Assembly: GCA_020722565.1 (NCBI GenBank)
Contig: DYKO01000018.1
Coordinates: 1-54,404, forward strand
Direction: 5' to 3'
Source of the DNA: Rikenella microfusus
GTDB lineage: Bacteria; Bacteroidota; Bacteroidia; Bacteroidales; Tenuifilaceae
DNA: 54,404 nt
This document shows, in pieces, positions 42,826 through 50,695 of this stretch. Every line of letters begins with the position of its first letter. Position 1 is the stretch's first letter. The position numbers and the translations under genes were made by a program. The notes under the pieces are model-generated. The model did no database searches. It was not told the DNA's origin and was given only the letters and a program-made list of their open reading frames with translations.

Positions 42826-42899
42826 CTCCTCATCTAGGACTTGAACCTAGGACCCCCTGATTAACAGTCAGGTGCTCTAACCAACTGAGCTAATGAGGA
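42826..42899 (-). tRNA. tRNA-Asn (anticodon GTT)
   Basis: The 74-nt minus-strand sequence folds as a cloverleaf: acceptor TCCTCAT/ATGAGGA with discriminator G, D stem GCTC/GAGC, anticodon stem CCTGA/TCAGG with loop CTGTTAA (anticodon GTT), variable loop GGGTC and T stem CTAGG/CCTAG with loop TTCAAGT. The 3' CCA is not encoded (CAA follows). It has its own promoter and terminator, so it is a single-gene unit. Confidence 0.97.
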
Positions 42900-42919
42900 G
42901 TGCTGTTTCAATTGCGGTG

Positions 42920-42949
42920 CAAATGTAATACTTTTTAGAAATATACAAA
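42920..42949 (-). promoter_or_regulatory. Consensus Bacteroidetes promoter for tRNA-Asn
   Basis: On the minus strand TTTG (plus 42946-42949) and TACATTTG (plus 42920-42927) are perfect -33 and -7 boxes with an 18-base spacer, 20 bases before the tRNA 5' end. Confidence 0.85.
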
Positions 42950-42989
42950 AATATTTCTTTTAAATTTTTTTCTATTTAATGGGTGCTTG

Positions 42990-43946
42990 CTAAACAATCA
43001 CATTCTGAGGAGTTTTCTTAATCCAAGCCTCAATGTTGCTCATTACAATTTTTGTTCTCTGGGCAATAGCTTCGTGCGTGGCATAAGCTATATGGGGCAA
43101 CAAAAGGGTATTTGGTGCACTAAGCAAAGGATGATAGGGCTCAATGGGCGGTTCATGATCGTAAACATCAATGGCAGCACCAGCAATTCTGCCTTGATGA
43201 AGGGCGTTGGCTAAAGCCATACAATCTACAATTGGGCCGCGAGCAGTATTAATGAGAATGGCATTGGGTTTCATTAAATTTATCATATTGGAATTAACCA
43301 AACCTATGGTTTGATGTGTAGCCGGTAGATGTAGCGAAATAATATCGGCATCGGAAAAGAGTTTGTCAAGGGTAACATATTCAATACCTTCAACTTTTTT
43401 CACTGTGCGGGTATGTACTATCACCCTGCAACCGTACGCCTTTGTAAGTGTAGCCACCCGCTGACCAATAGTCCCAAAACCAACTATTCCAAAAATTTTA
43501 CCGTTTAGTTCCCCTCCAAGAAAGCCTTCACGTGTGCCGCCTTTTCGGGTGGCTTGGTCCATCTCCACAATTCTGCGTAGTAAGTTGGTAGCCATAGCCA
43601 TTGTCAGCTCAGCAACCGCATTGGTGCTGTATCCTGCGGCATTGCAAACCGTAATACCATTCTCACGGCAGTAATCGAGCGGAACATGGTCAACACCCGT
43701 AAAGGCAACAGCAATTAACTTAAGGTTGGCACACTGCTTAAGGGTTGAGGCAGCCAATGGCTGATTGGAGATAACAAGAATTTCTGCATCAACAATGCGT
43801 TGCTTCAAATCGGATTGTGAAACTGGCGGCTGGTTGAAAAAAATCACCTTGTAGCCGTTACTTTCCATTTTTTGGCTAAATGCTGCGGCTATTTCAGCAT
43901 CTATACCAATGGGTTCCGCAAATACAATCTTTTTCATTTTTATCAA
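42990..43946 (-). CDS. D-isomer specific 2-hydroxyacid dehydrogenase
   Basis: The 318-residue NAD-dependent oxidoreductase of the D-2-hydroxyacid family reduces 2-oxo acids to D-2-hydroxy acids or the reverse. It shows the cofactor motif GFGTIGQRV (about 155-163), the catalytic Arg in NTARGPIVD, the Glu in DVYDHEPP and the His in LLPHIAYAT. The His comes with no Trp, giving no fine specificity; glycerate or lactate are options. Upstream are the glycosylase and ligase genes on the same strand; the 26-base gap suggests one transcript. Confidence 0.9.
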   Translation of the reverse strand: MIKMKKIVFAEPIGIDAEIAAAFSQKMESNGYKVIFFNQPPVSQSDLKQRIVDAEILVISNQPLAASTLKQCANLKLIAVAFTGVDHVPLDYCRENGITVCNAAGYSTNAVAELTMAMATNLLRRIVEMDQATRKGGTREGFLGGELNGKIFGIVGFGTIGQRVATLTKAYGCRVIVHTRTVKKVEGIEYVTLDKLFSDADIISLHLPATHQTIGLVNSNMINLMKPNAILINTARGPIVDCMALANALHQGRIAGAAIDVYDHEPPIEPYHPLLSAPNTLLLPHIAYATHEAIAQRTKIVMSNIEAWIKKTPQNVIV

Positions 43947-43972
43947 TTTTTATGCTGCATGCCTCCACAAAC

Positions 43973-44548
43973 CTATTTTTTATGAGCCACTACCCCATTC
44001 CTTAACGCTTCATTCTCGTGCAGCGATGCTTCTGAAGCGGCAACCAAAAAACGCCAGGGAACCATCGACCAGTAAGGGCCGGCATAATCAATCCCTATAC
44101 GGGGTGTTGTAGTATAGCTGGGTTTTAAGCCGTTGTCCTCAATCCAGATACGGCTGGAGGCTTCAAGGTTTTCGCCGTAAAAACTACCATCAATTTGAAA
44201 CAACCGAGTTAACTTTCCAGGGCCATTGGCACTAGTTACACCTCTAACTAGAACAGCCTGAGGATCGCCGTAAACGGAGGTAACAACGTTAAACATCCAG
44301 TACATGCCGTATATTAGGTAAACGTAAACCAACCCGCCGTGGTCAAACATCACCTTATTTCGTTTTGTCTTACCCTTACTGGCATGACAACCGAGGTCAT
44401 CGGTGCCACGGTAGGCCTCCACCTCGGTTATATAGGCACGAATGCTAGAGCCGTCGGGTAGGCAACGAACCAAAATCTTTCCCAGCAGATCAGGGGCAAC
44501 CTCCAGTACATCGCGACAGTAAAAATCGGTACTTAACCTCTTGCTCAT
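43973..44548 (-). CDS. mpg: DNA-3-methyladenine glycosylase (AAG/Mpg family)
   Basis: The 191-residue protein is a 3-methyladenine glycosylase of the AAG fold, which removes alkylated purines. The core motif ITEVEAYRGTDDLGCHAS contains the conserved Glu, and VYVYLIYGMYWMFNVVT holds the intercalating Tyr region. The C-terminal GIDYAGPYWSMVPWRF is also typical. It overlaps the upstream ligase gene by 4 bases. Length is normal. Confidence 0.93.
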   Translation of the reverse strand: MSKRLSTDFYCRDVLEVAPDLLGKILVRCLPDGSSIRAYITEVEAYRGTDDLGCHASKGKTKRNKVMFDHGGLVYVYLIYGMYWMFNVVTSVYGDPQAVLVRGVTSANGPGKLTRLFQIDGSFYGENLEASSRIWIEDNGLKPSYTTTPRIGIDYAGPYWSMVPWRFLVAASEASLHENEALRNGVVAHKK

Positions 44549-46113
44549 TTAACAAAATCGGTTTTAAAACGGTAGCCAAAAATAAGTATTGATGTGAAAA
44601 CCGCCACCAGCGATACCCCTATGTGGGTTAGCAATGTGTCCTCAAACAGCATGGATATCAGCACCATCAACCAGAAAAAGAGCACCAATGGAATTTTAAT
44701 ATTTGCTGATGATAAAAAAGTGATGAGCATGGAGCTAAGGAAAATGATTAAAGCAATAATTCCTGCTGAAGCCCAAACGGTAAGGTACTGGTTATGGGGC
44801 ATAAAATGGTACTGCGGGGGTAAATCTACCTCATGCGCGGAATAGTAGCTCTCCATTTCATCAAGTAAGTCGCCATAACCAACGCCAAAAAGCATGTTGT
44901 TTTTAACAACATGCCATGCGGCAAGGTTATAATGAATCCTTCGAAGAATTGACCCGCCGGTTAACTGGCCGGTATGCCGAAATTTGTTCAATTCAAAGAA
45001 AAACTCGTAAAGGCGGCTCTTAAATCCCGAAACGCCATTTCGAAAGAGAACATTGGTAAAACCTCTTTCAATTAAAGAAATATCTAACGAATCGAGATGA
45101 CTGGCTCCCAAAGAATCCTTGGTTAAACCCTTTGATGCTAAATACCGAAATAGGGTTAACCTAAGTGGTTGTCCCTTGTAATCGGTTCCGTGGTAGGGAA
45201 TATGGCTGCGCTTTTGCCATTGATTTTTTAATTCATCCTCACAAATATTAATGTTGACAAAATATCCGTTCTCGGTTTCACGTGAGAGCGTATCATTAAA
45301 GTAGGTATTGCCTAAAACGGTTGCTTTACGGGGCAAGTTATCAGGGGTCAACCTTATGGAGGTAAAGCTACCGTACTGATGCGCTAAATAAGATAAAGCA
45401 ATGAATAGAACCGTTCCCAAACCGCTATAAATCGCAAAGCGTACCGGTGCTGCTACTCTTCGTATTATTTTAAGGGTAAAAGTAAAAACCAATAGGGCCA
45501 GCATAAGGATTCCGGTAAACGATTTCAGCATGAAAAGAAAACCTATGAACCAAATAATAAGTGCAATTGCAAGAAATAGGGGAAGAAATTCTGCTTCATT
45601 TCTCTCCCATAAATGCTGAAGCAATATGGCGATGGCAATACAAACAATTAAAGCCATACGAATATGGGAAATGAACGGGGAAAGCTTACGGGGATCATCA
45701 ATTTTCTCTGCTATTAAATATAAGTATGCACCGTAAAGGGTTGCGAACAGAACAGCTAAAACAAAGGCAATTAAAAGATAAAAAAATTCCTTACGAGATA
45801 ACTCGTCGGAAGAGGCTACGATTATGGGAATCAAAAGCAGGGGTAACCAAATCCTGGTAATTTCTAACCCCATGTTTAGGTTGTTCGATAACAAACCACT
45901 TATAAGCATAAGGGGATAAATAGCAACAAAAACCCACACCGTGGGTTTTTTCTTCATATGAAACCACTTTTTCCCCAAATTTCCACTAATAGCAAAATTT
46001 ACAACCAGTACAATCATTCCTATGCTTACACCAACAACCGAAAGGGGCAAACTGCAAAGAATAAAGGCAAGTGATAACAGGTAAATACGGCGATGTATTT
46101 CGGACTTAAACAT
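44545..46113 (-). CDS. O-antigen ligase-like membrane protein
   Basis: The 522-residue protein has about eleven membrane segments and a large periplasmic loop (about 275-385) before a conserved region GVGYGDLLDEME and PHNQYLTVWASAGII, the pattern of the Wzy_C/WaaL family (PF04932). Members attach O-antigen to lipid A-core or polymerise O-units. WaaL and Wzy cannot be separated on sequence alone. With lpxK elsewhere in the window it supports an LPS outer membrane. It is divergent from rplM. Confidence 0.82.
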   Translation of the reverse strand: MFKSEIHRRIYLLSLAFILCSLPLSVVGVSIGMIVLVVNFAISGNLGKKWFHMKKKPTVWVFVAIYPLMLISGLLSNNLNMGLEITRIWLPLLLIPIIVASSDELSRKEFFYLLIAFVLAVLFATLYGAYLYLIAEKIDDPRKLSPFISHIRMALIVCIAIAILLQHLWERNEAEFLPLFLAIALIIWFIGFLFMLKSFTGILMLALLVFTFTLKIIRRVAAPVRFAIYSGLGTVLFIALSYLAHQYGSFTSIRLTPDNLPRKATVLGNTYFNDTLSRETENGYFVNINICEDELKNQWQKRSHIPYHGTDYKGQPLRLTLFRYLASKGLTKDSLGASHLDSLDISLIERGFTNVLFRNGVSGFKSRLYEFFFELNKFRHTGQLTGGSILRRIHYNLAAWHVVKNNMLFGVGYGDLLDEMESYYSAHEVDLPPQYHFMPHNQYLTVWASAGIIALIIFLSSMLITFLSSANIKIPLVLFFWLMVLISMLFEDTLLTHIGVSLVAVFTSILIFGYRFKTDFVK

Positions 46114-46287
46114 TATCTCCGTTTATTTCAGCAAATATAGCAAAATAGAATTTTTAAACAGACCCTTATTGGATTCGCCTTAGGTCTGAGTAAAATGAAA
46201 TTGAATATAGGTTTCAATAATTTCGTAGAATCAACAATAATCAACTTAGCTTCAGACCAATAAAATGATTTTTAGAATAAAAACTCC

Positions 46288-46317
46288 TTGTTATTTAAAT
46301 AAATAGTTGTATTTTTG
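46288..46317 (+). promoter_or_regulatory. Promoter of the rplM-rpsI operon
   Basis: CTTG/TTG ending at 46290 and TATTTTTG at 46310-46317 (perfect TAnnTTTG) are separated by 19 bases. The 5' leader is about 60 nt and contains the pair aatttagg (46334-) and cctaaaaatt (46364-) that may form a hairpin, a possible L13 autoregulation site. Confidence 0.75.
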
Positions 46318-46384
46318 CGTCCCGCTTATTATCAATTTAGGATCACAAAAAAGTTGGTATTAACCTAAAAATTAAGAGATTAAA

Positions 46385-46840
46385 GTGAACACAGCAAGTT
46401 ACAAATCGGTAATGGCCAACAAGGCCACCGTAAAAAAGGAGTGGGTTGTGATAGATGCCACGGACCAAGTATTGGGCCGATTGTCGAGCCAGGTGGCAAA
46501 AATTCTGAGAGGGAAGCACAAGCCCAGCTACACACCGCATGTTGACTGCGGCGACAACGTAATCATCATTAATGCAGACAAGGTGCGTTTAACCGGTCGT
46601 AAGTTAACCGACAAGGTGTATGTTCGTCATACTGGATATCCCGGTGGACAGCGTTTTGCTACACCTAGGGAGATGCTACAACGCAAGCCAATTTGGGTTA
46701 TTGAACACGCCGTAAAGGGCATGCTCCCCAAGAACAGGCTAGGCGCTGAAATGTTCCGTAACCTTTACGTTTATTCTGGTTCGGAGCATCCCCATGAAGC
46801 TCAGCAACCTAAGAAATTAGAATTAAGCAACATAAAATAA
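46385..46840 (+). CDS. rplM: 50S ribosomal protein L13 (uL13)
   Basis: The 151-residue protein matches uL13: [41 protein letters not shown] and the [19 protein letters not shown] block. Translation starts at a GTG (46385); the N-terminus [15 protein letters not shown] agrees with homologues in Bacteroidota, while the first internal ATG would remove conserved residues. Followed 8 bases later by rpsI, the usual pair. Confidence 0.97.
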   Translation: MNTASYKSVMANKATVKKEWVVIDATDQVLGRLSSQVAKILRGKHKPSYTPHVDCGDNVIIINADKVRLTGRKLTDKVYVRHTGYPGGQRFATPREMLQRKPIWVIEHAVKGMLPKNRLGAEMFRNLYVYSGSEHPHEAQQPKKLELSNIK

Positions 46841-46848
46841 GTTAACTT

Positions 46849-47235
46849 ATGCAGGTTTACAACGGATTAGGAAGAAGAAAATCAGCTGTTGCCCGCGTTT
46901 ATCTCCGCGAAGGTAAAGGCAACATCACCATAAACGGACGCGATCTGAAGAATTACTTCAGCTCGGAGCTGCTCCACTATGTGGTAAAACAGCCCCTAAT
47001 GGTGCTAAACGCTACTGAAAATTTCGATATCAAGGTAACCCTCGATGGCGGAGGGATCACCGGACAAGCCGAGGCACTACGTTTGGGTATTGCCCGCGCT
47101 CTTGTATCGTACAACGAGGAAAATAGAGCCGTTATGCGAGCCAATGGTTTCTTAACCCGCGATCCCCGTGAGGTTGAGCGCAAGAAACCCGGTAGGCCCA
47201 AAGCCAGGAAGAGATTCCAGTTCAGCAAACGTTAA
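46849..47235 (+). CDS. rpsI: 30S ribosomal protein S9 (uS9)
   Basis: The 128-residue protein matches uS9 over its full length: GRRKSAVARVYLREG, the GGGITGQAEALRLGIARAL block and the basic C-terminal tail RKKPGRPKARKRFQFSKR that reaches the P-site tRNA. Co-transcribed with rplM. Confidence 0.98.
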   Translation: MQVYNGLGRRKSAVARVYLREGKGNITINGRDLKNYFSSELLHYVVKQPLMVLNATENFDIKVTLDGGGITGQAEALRLGIARALVSYNEENRAVMRANGFLTRDPREVERKKPGRPKARKRFQFSKR

Positions 47236-47270
47236 TATTTTCAAAATCATTTACAATTTATTATTAACCA

Positions 47271-47335
47271 GTTGGCAGGCAGTTTAGTAATAAATTGCCC
47301 AGACTCCCGAAAAGGACTACTGAGCGATTGCCAAT
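47271..47335 (+). promoter_or_regulatory. Candidate structured leader of rpsB (S2)
   Basis: In the 116-base rpsI-rpsB gap, a closing stem gttggca (47271-47277) / tgccaat (47329-47335) encloses a strong 9-bp hairpin ggcagttta-gtaa-taaattgcc (47278-47299, one G-U pair). This looks like an r-protein leader for S2 autoregulation. No promoter was clearly seen here. Confidence 0.5.
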
Positions 47336-47351
47336 AAAATCTAAACAAAAA

Positions 47352-48203
47352 ATGTCAAGAACAAATTTTCAGGAACTATTAGAAGCAGGCGTGCACTTTG
47401 GTCATCTAAAGCGCAAGTGGAACCCCAAAATGGCTCCCTATATTTTTATGGAGAAAAACGGTATTCACATTCTTGACCTGCACAAAACCGTAGTTAAAAT
47501 CGATGAAGCTGCCGCTGCAGTAAAGCAGATTGCCAAATCGGGCCGCAAGATTCTGTTTGTGGCTACAAAAAAACAGGCCAAGGATATTGTGGCCGAGCGC
47601 GTAAAAAGCGTAAACATGCCCTATGTTACCGAGCGTTGGCCGGGTGGTATGCTAACCAACTTCCCCACCATCCGCAAAGCTGTTAAAAAAATGGCCAACA
47701 TCGATAAGATGATGAACGATGGTACACTCGACACTCTTTCGAAACGCGAAAAGCTTCAAATTAGCCGTCAGCGCGCCAAACTTGAGAAAAACCTTGGCTC
47801 CATAGCTGACCTTAGCCGCCTTCCGGCTGCCCTTTTTGTGGTTGACGTTCAAAAGGAATACATTGCCGTTCGCGAAGCCAACAGGCTTAACATTCCGGTT
47901 ATTGCAATGGTTGATACCTGCTGTGATCCTACTCCCATTGACTTTGTAATTCCGGCCAACGACGATGCTTCCAAGTCTATCGCCTTGATTGTTGATATCA
48001 TGGCAAAGGCAATCCAGGAAGGTTTGGAGGAACGCAAGGCTGAAAAGGAAAAAGAACCCGCTGCCAAGGAGCAAAAGGGAGAGGGAACCAAAACCCGTGC
48101 TCGCAGGGCTAAAAAGGCTGTTGAGGTAGAGGAAGATGCCGAAGAGGTTGAAGAAACCGAAAAAACCTCAGCCACCCAACTCGATATTGAAGACGACGAA
48201 TAG
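47352..48203 (+). CDS. rpsB: 30S ribosomal protein S2 (uS2)
   Basis: The 283-residue protein matches uS2 with FQELLEAGVHFGHLKRKWNPKMAPYIF, NGIHILDLHKT, ERWPGGMLTNFPTI and VDTCCDPTPIDFVIPANDDA. A charged C-terminal extension rich in Glu and Lys (about 230-283) is typical of Bacteroidota. The ATG at 47352 is chosen; an open frame upstream from 47295 would add 19 non-family residues and cross the leader. tsf follows after 27 bases. Confidence 0.97.
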   Translation: MSRTNFQELLEAGVHFGHLKRKWNPKMAPYIFMEKNGIHILDLHKTVVKIDEAAAAVKQIAKSGRKILFVATKKQAKDIVAERVKSVNMPYVTERWPGGMLTNFPTIRKAVKKMANIDKMMNDGTLDTLSKREKLQISRQRAKLEKNLGSIADLSRLPAALFVVDVQKEYIAVREANRLNIPVIAMVDTCCDPTPIDFVIPANDDASKSIALIVDIMAKAIQEGLEERKAEKEKEPAAKEQKGEGTKTRARRAKKAVEVEEDAEEVEETEKTSATQLDIEDDE

Positions 48204-48230
48204 TACTAACTCCCAAAAAATTATCTTACC

Positions 48231-49058
48231 ATGGCTGAAATTACAGCTGCTGATGTAGCAAAATTACGTAAACTCACCGGAGCCGGCATGATGGATTGTA
48301 AGAACGCTCTGGTTGAAGCTAACGGCGACATAGAAAGGGCTATTGAACTTATTCGTGAGCGCGGTAAGGCCATTGCCAACAAGCGTGCCGATCGTGAAGC
48401 CGGAGAGGGCGCGGCTCTTGCTAAAGTTAACAGTGCTGGAAACCGCGGCGCTATGATTGTACTCAACTGCGAAACCGACTTTGTAGCCAAAAATGCTGAT
48501 TTTTTAAGTGTAGCTAACAAAATTCTAGATTTTGCCCTTACCAGCACACCCGCCAACCTGGAGGCCCTCAAGGATTCTCAACTCGATGGCCGCAAGGTCT
48601 CCGATTTAGTTGCTGAATTCTCGGGGATCACCGGGGAAAAGGTTGAGCTGTCGTACTACGAGCAAATCAATGCGCCCATGGTTATCTCCTACATTCACCC
48701 GGGCAATAAGCTGGCCACCTTAGTAGGCTATAGCAAAACCACCGATGTTCAGGTTGCCAAGGATGTAGCCATGCAAGTTGCGGCCATGAGCCCCGTTGCC
48801 ATCGACAAGGATGATGTGCCCGAGGATATCCGCAAAAAGGAATTCGAAATAGGCCGTGAGCAGGCTCGTTTAGAGGGCAAGCCCGAAAATATGCTCGATA
48901 AAATTGCCGAAGGCAAGCTCCAGAAGTTCTACAAGGAGAGTACACTGCTCAACCAGGAATTTATAAAGGATAATAAAATGAGCATCCGTCAATACCTGCA
49001 AGGCGTTGACAAGGATCTTAAGGTGGTTGCCTTTAAGCGGGTATCGCTGAACATCTAA
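48231..49058 (+). CDS. tsf: Elongation factor Ts
   Basis: EF-Ts recycles EF-Tu by exchanging GDP for GTP. The 275-residue protein shows the N-terminal UBA-like domain (AKLRKLTGAGMMDCKNALVEANGDIE), the NCETDFVAKN core motif and two C-terminal dimer repeats, with QVAAMSP in the first. It pairs with rpsB as usual and is followed by a terminator. Confidence 0.98.
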   Translation: MAEITAADVAKLRKLTGAGMMDCKNALVEANGDIERAIELIRERGKAIANKRADREAGEGAALAKVNSAGNRGAMIVLNCETDFVAKNADFLSVANKILDFALTSTPANLEALKDSQLDGRKVSDLVAEFSGITGEKVELSYYEQINAPMVISYIHPGNKLATLVGYSKTTDVQVAKDVAMQVAAMSPVAIDKDDVPEDIRKKEFEIGREQARLEGKPENMLDKIAEGKLQKFYKESTLLNQEFIKDNKMSIRQYLQGVDKDLKVVAFKRVSLNI

Positions 49059-49080
49059 TTTTACCCATACTCTATACGGT

Positions 49081-49112
49081 AAGGAGAGCATAACCTGCTC
49101 TCCTTATTTTTT
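49081..49112 (+). terminator. Terminator of rpsB-tsf
   Basis: Perfect 10-bp stem aaggagagca (49081-49090) / tgctctcctt (49096-49105) with loop taacc, followed by attttttt. Confidence 0.92.
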
Positions 49113-49186
49113 TAATACCGCTGTACCCAGCTCTTATAAAAAAAGTTGTAAATTGACATTGAACGGCATAATTTCCGGCTACCACC

Positions 49187-50317
49187 ATGAATAAAAAGCC
49201 AATCATACGTCTTGAGACCGACATCCATAAAGGTATGGCAGTAGTTCTCATCAGGTTTGACTTCAACCCGGAGCTAGCTGAAAGGGGTAAAGGCTTCGGG
49301 AACCCCCATTGGAGCCAATCCAAGCGATGCTGGTAAGTGCCTTCCGATACATTTAACCTTGCTGATTTCATCAAGCATTTCAGCCCCTTGGCCTATATAA
49401 ACCATGCGGGACTGCAAAAACTTTCCAAACGTACAGCATTCGAGGTAAATAATAGGAACATGACCAAAACCAACACCCACGAAACCGATGAGCAAATATC
49501 AAGATTCAGGGAATGGCTTACGCACAAGCGCTATAGCCCAAATTCAATTAAGGTGTACACCGATGTTGTGAAAAGTTTCCTCTCAGTTGATCATGGTAAC
49601 CCGTTGGACCATCTCTCCAACGACGATATTATTGGCTATCTGAATAAATACATCGTATATAAAGGGTACAGCTTTGCCTACCAGAATCAAGTGGTAAGTG
49701 CCCTCAAGCTATTCTTCAGGCAGGTGGTAAAAACGGAAATCAGAGCGGAATCCATAAATCGCCCCAGGCGCGAGCACAAGCTGCCCAACGTACTGAGTAA
49801 GGAAGAGGTAAGGGCCATTCTCGAAGCCCCAACGAATATAAAGCATCGAGCCATGCTAAGCCTGATGTATGCCTGCGGGCTCAGGCGCAGTGAGCTGTTG
49901 AATCTAAAAATAGGCGATGTGGATTCTAAACGCCACATATTGATTATACATAATTCGAAAGGTTATAAAGACCGGCTAGTGCCTATTCCTGATAAAACTA
50001 TTAAAATGTTTCGAGAATATTACAAAGCGTAAAAACCTAAAATATGGTTGTTCGAAGGGCAAAAAAGTGGAAAAAAGTATTCAGAAGAAAGTTTAGCAAA
50101 AGTTTTAAAACATGCTGAAAACAAATCCAATATCAGAAAACCTATTACACTTCACTGGTTGCGACATAGTTATGCGACTCATTTGTTAGAAGCAGGAACT
50201 GATTTACGTTATATTCAGGAATTGCTAGGACATAAGAGTTCGAAGACCACAGAAATCTATACCCATTTTTCGCAGAACAGTTTGCAAAAAATTAAATCGC
50301 CGTTTGATGATTTATAA
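49187..50317 (+). pseudogene. Tyrosine recombinase/integrase with two in-frame TAA codons
   Basis: A single frame of 376 codons encodes an arm-type N-terminal region (1-75), a SAM-like core-binding domain (about 95-180) and a full catalytic domain. Residues of the active site are present: Arg in CGLRRSELLNL, Lys in SKGYKDRLVPIP, HxxR in [13 protein letters not shown], His in LLGHKSS and Tyr in [12 protein letters not shown] interrupts at 49334-49336 (after SQSKRCW, before VPSDTF) and at 50030-50032 (after EYYKA, before KPKIW). In both places relatives of this family would be expected to carry Tyr. From about 49930 on the codons become clearly more AT-rich. It resembles the recombinase group named integron integrase/XerC-like in Bacteroidota. 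As read it is inactive. Confidence 0.85.
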
Positions 50318-50345
50318 GATATTTTTCCTATTTTTATATAAAATA

Positions 50346-50409
50346 AAGTCTGACATCATCAGACCTATACACCCAAAATTGGCAGTATAGGTCTGATGAT
50401 GTCAGACTT
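50346..50409. repeat. 25-bp perfect inverted repeat with nested palindromes
   Basis: Arms 50346-50370 and 50385-50409 are perfect complements with a 14-base loop that itself can pair (ccaa/ttgg). Each arm also contains its own palindrome gtctga-catca-tcagac. No T tract follows on the plus strand, so it is not a normal terminator. It sits 29 bases after the integrase stop and 6 bases before the attC-like element. Confidence 0.9.
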
Positions 50410-50415
50410 ATAAAC

Positions 50416-50434
50416 GAGTTAGCGTTAATGGCAA
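50416..50434 (+). other. Candidate recombination site, half of attC-like element
   Basis: gagttagcgttaatgg (50416-50431) matches, at 14 of 16 bases, the reverse complement of the left end of the folded site at 53713. The 12-mer cgttaatggcaa (50423-50434) equals cgttagtggcaa (53846-53857) except for one base. It may be the attI or first cassette junction. The remaining sequence up to 50695 is AT-rich with no gene. Confidence 0.55.
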
Positions 50435-50695
50435 GAAAAGAACAGAATGTGCATAGTGTTTAACTAATTAATTTTACATTTAATGAAAGGAGGTGTAACT
50501 TTTTATTATAAATCAAACCAATCGAATCAAGGATTTTGATAGCATATGAGTTTAATTTTATTTTTTAATCATTTGTAATTACATCCTATAATTAAAACTT
50601 CAAAAAAATTCAACCCCCATATTGAGACCAAAATCAACTTTGGGATGAGAAGACATAAAGAAAACTAATTATTAAATCTTTAACGTAAACATAAA

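Noticed and set aside
47295-47351. Earlier start for rpsB
   Set aside because: It adds 19 residues not found in S2 and runs through the structured leader.
50346-50409. The 25-bp inverted repeat as a normal terminator
   Set aside because: No T tract follows on the plus strand, only a weak one on the minus strand, and the arms are nested palindromes; function is left open.
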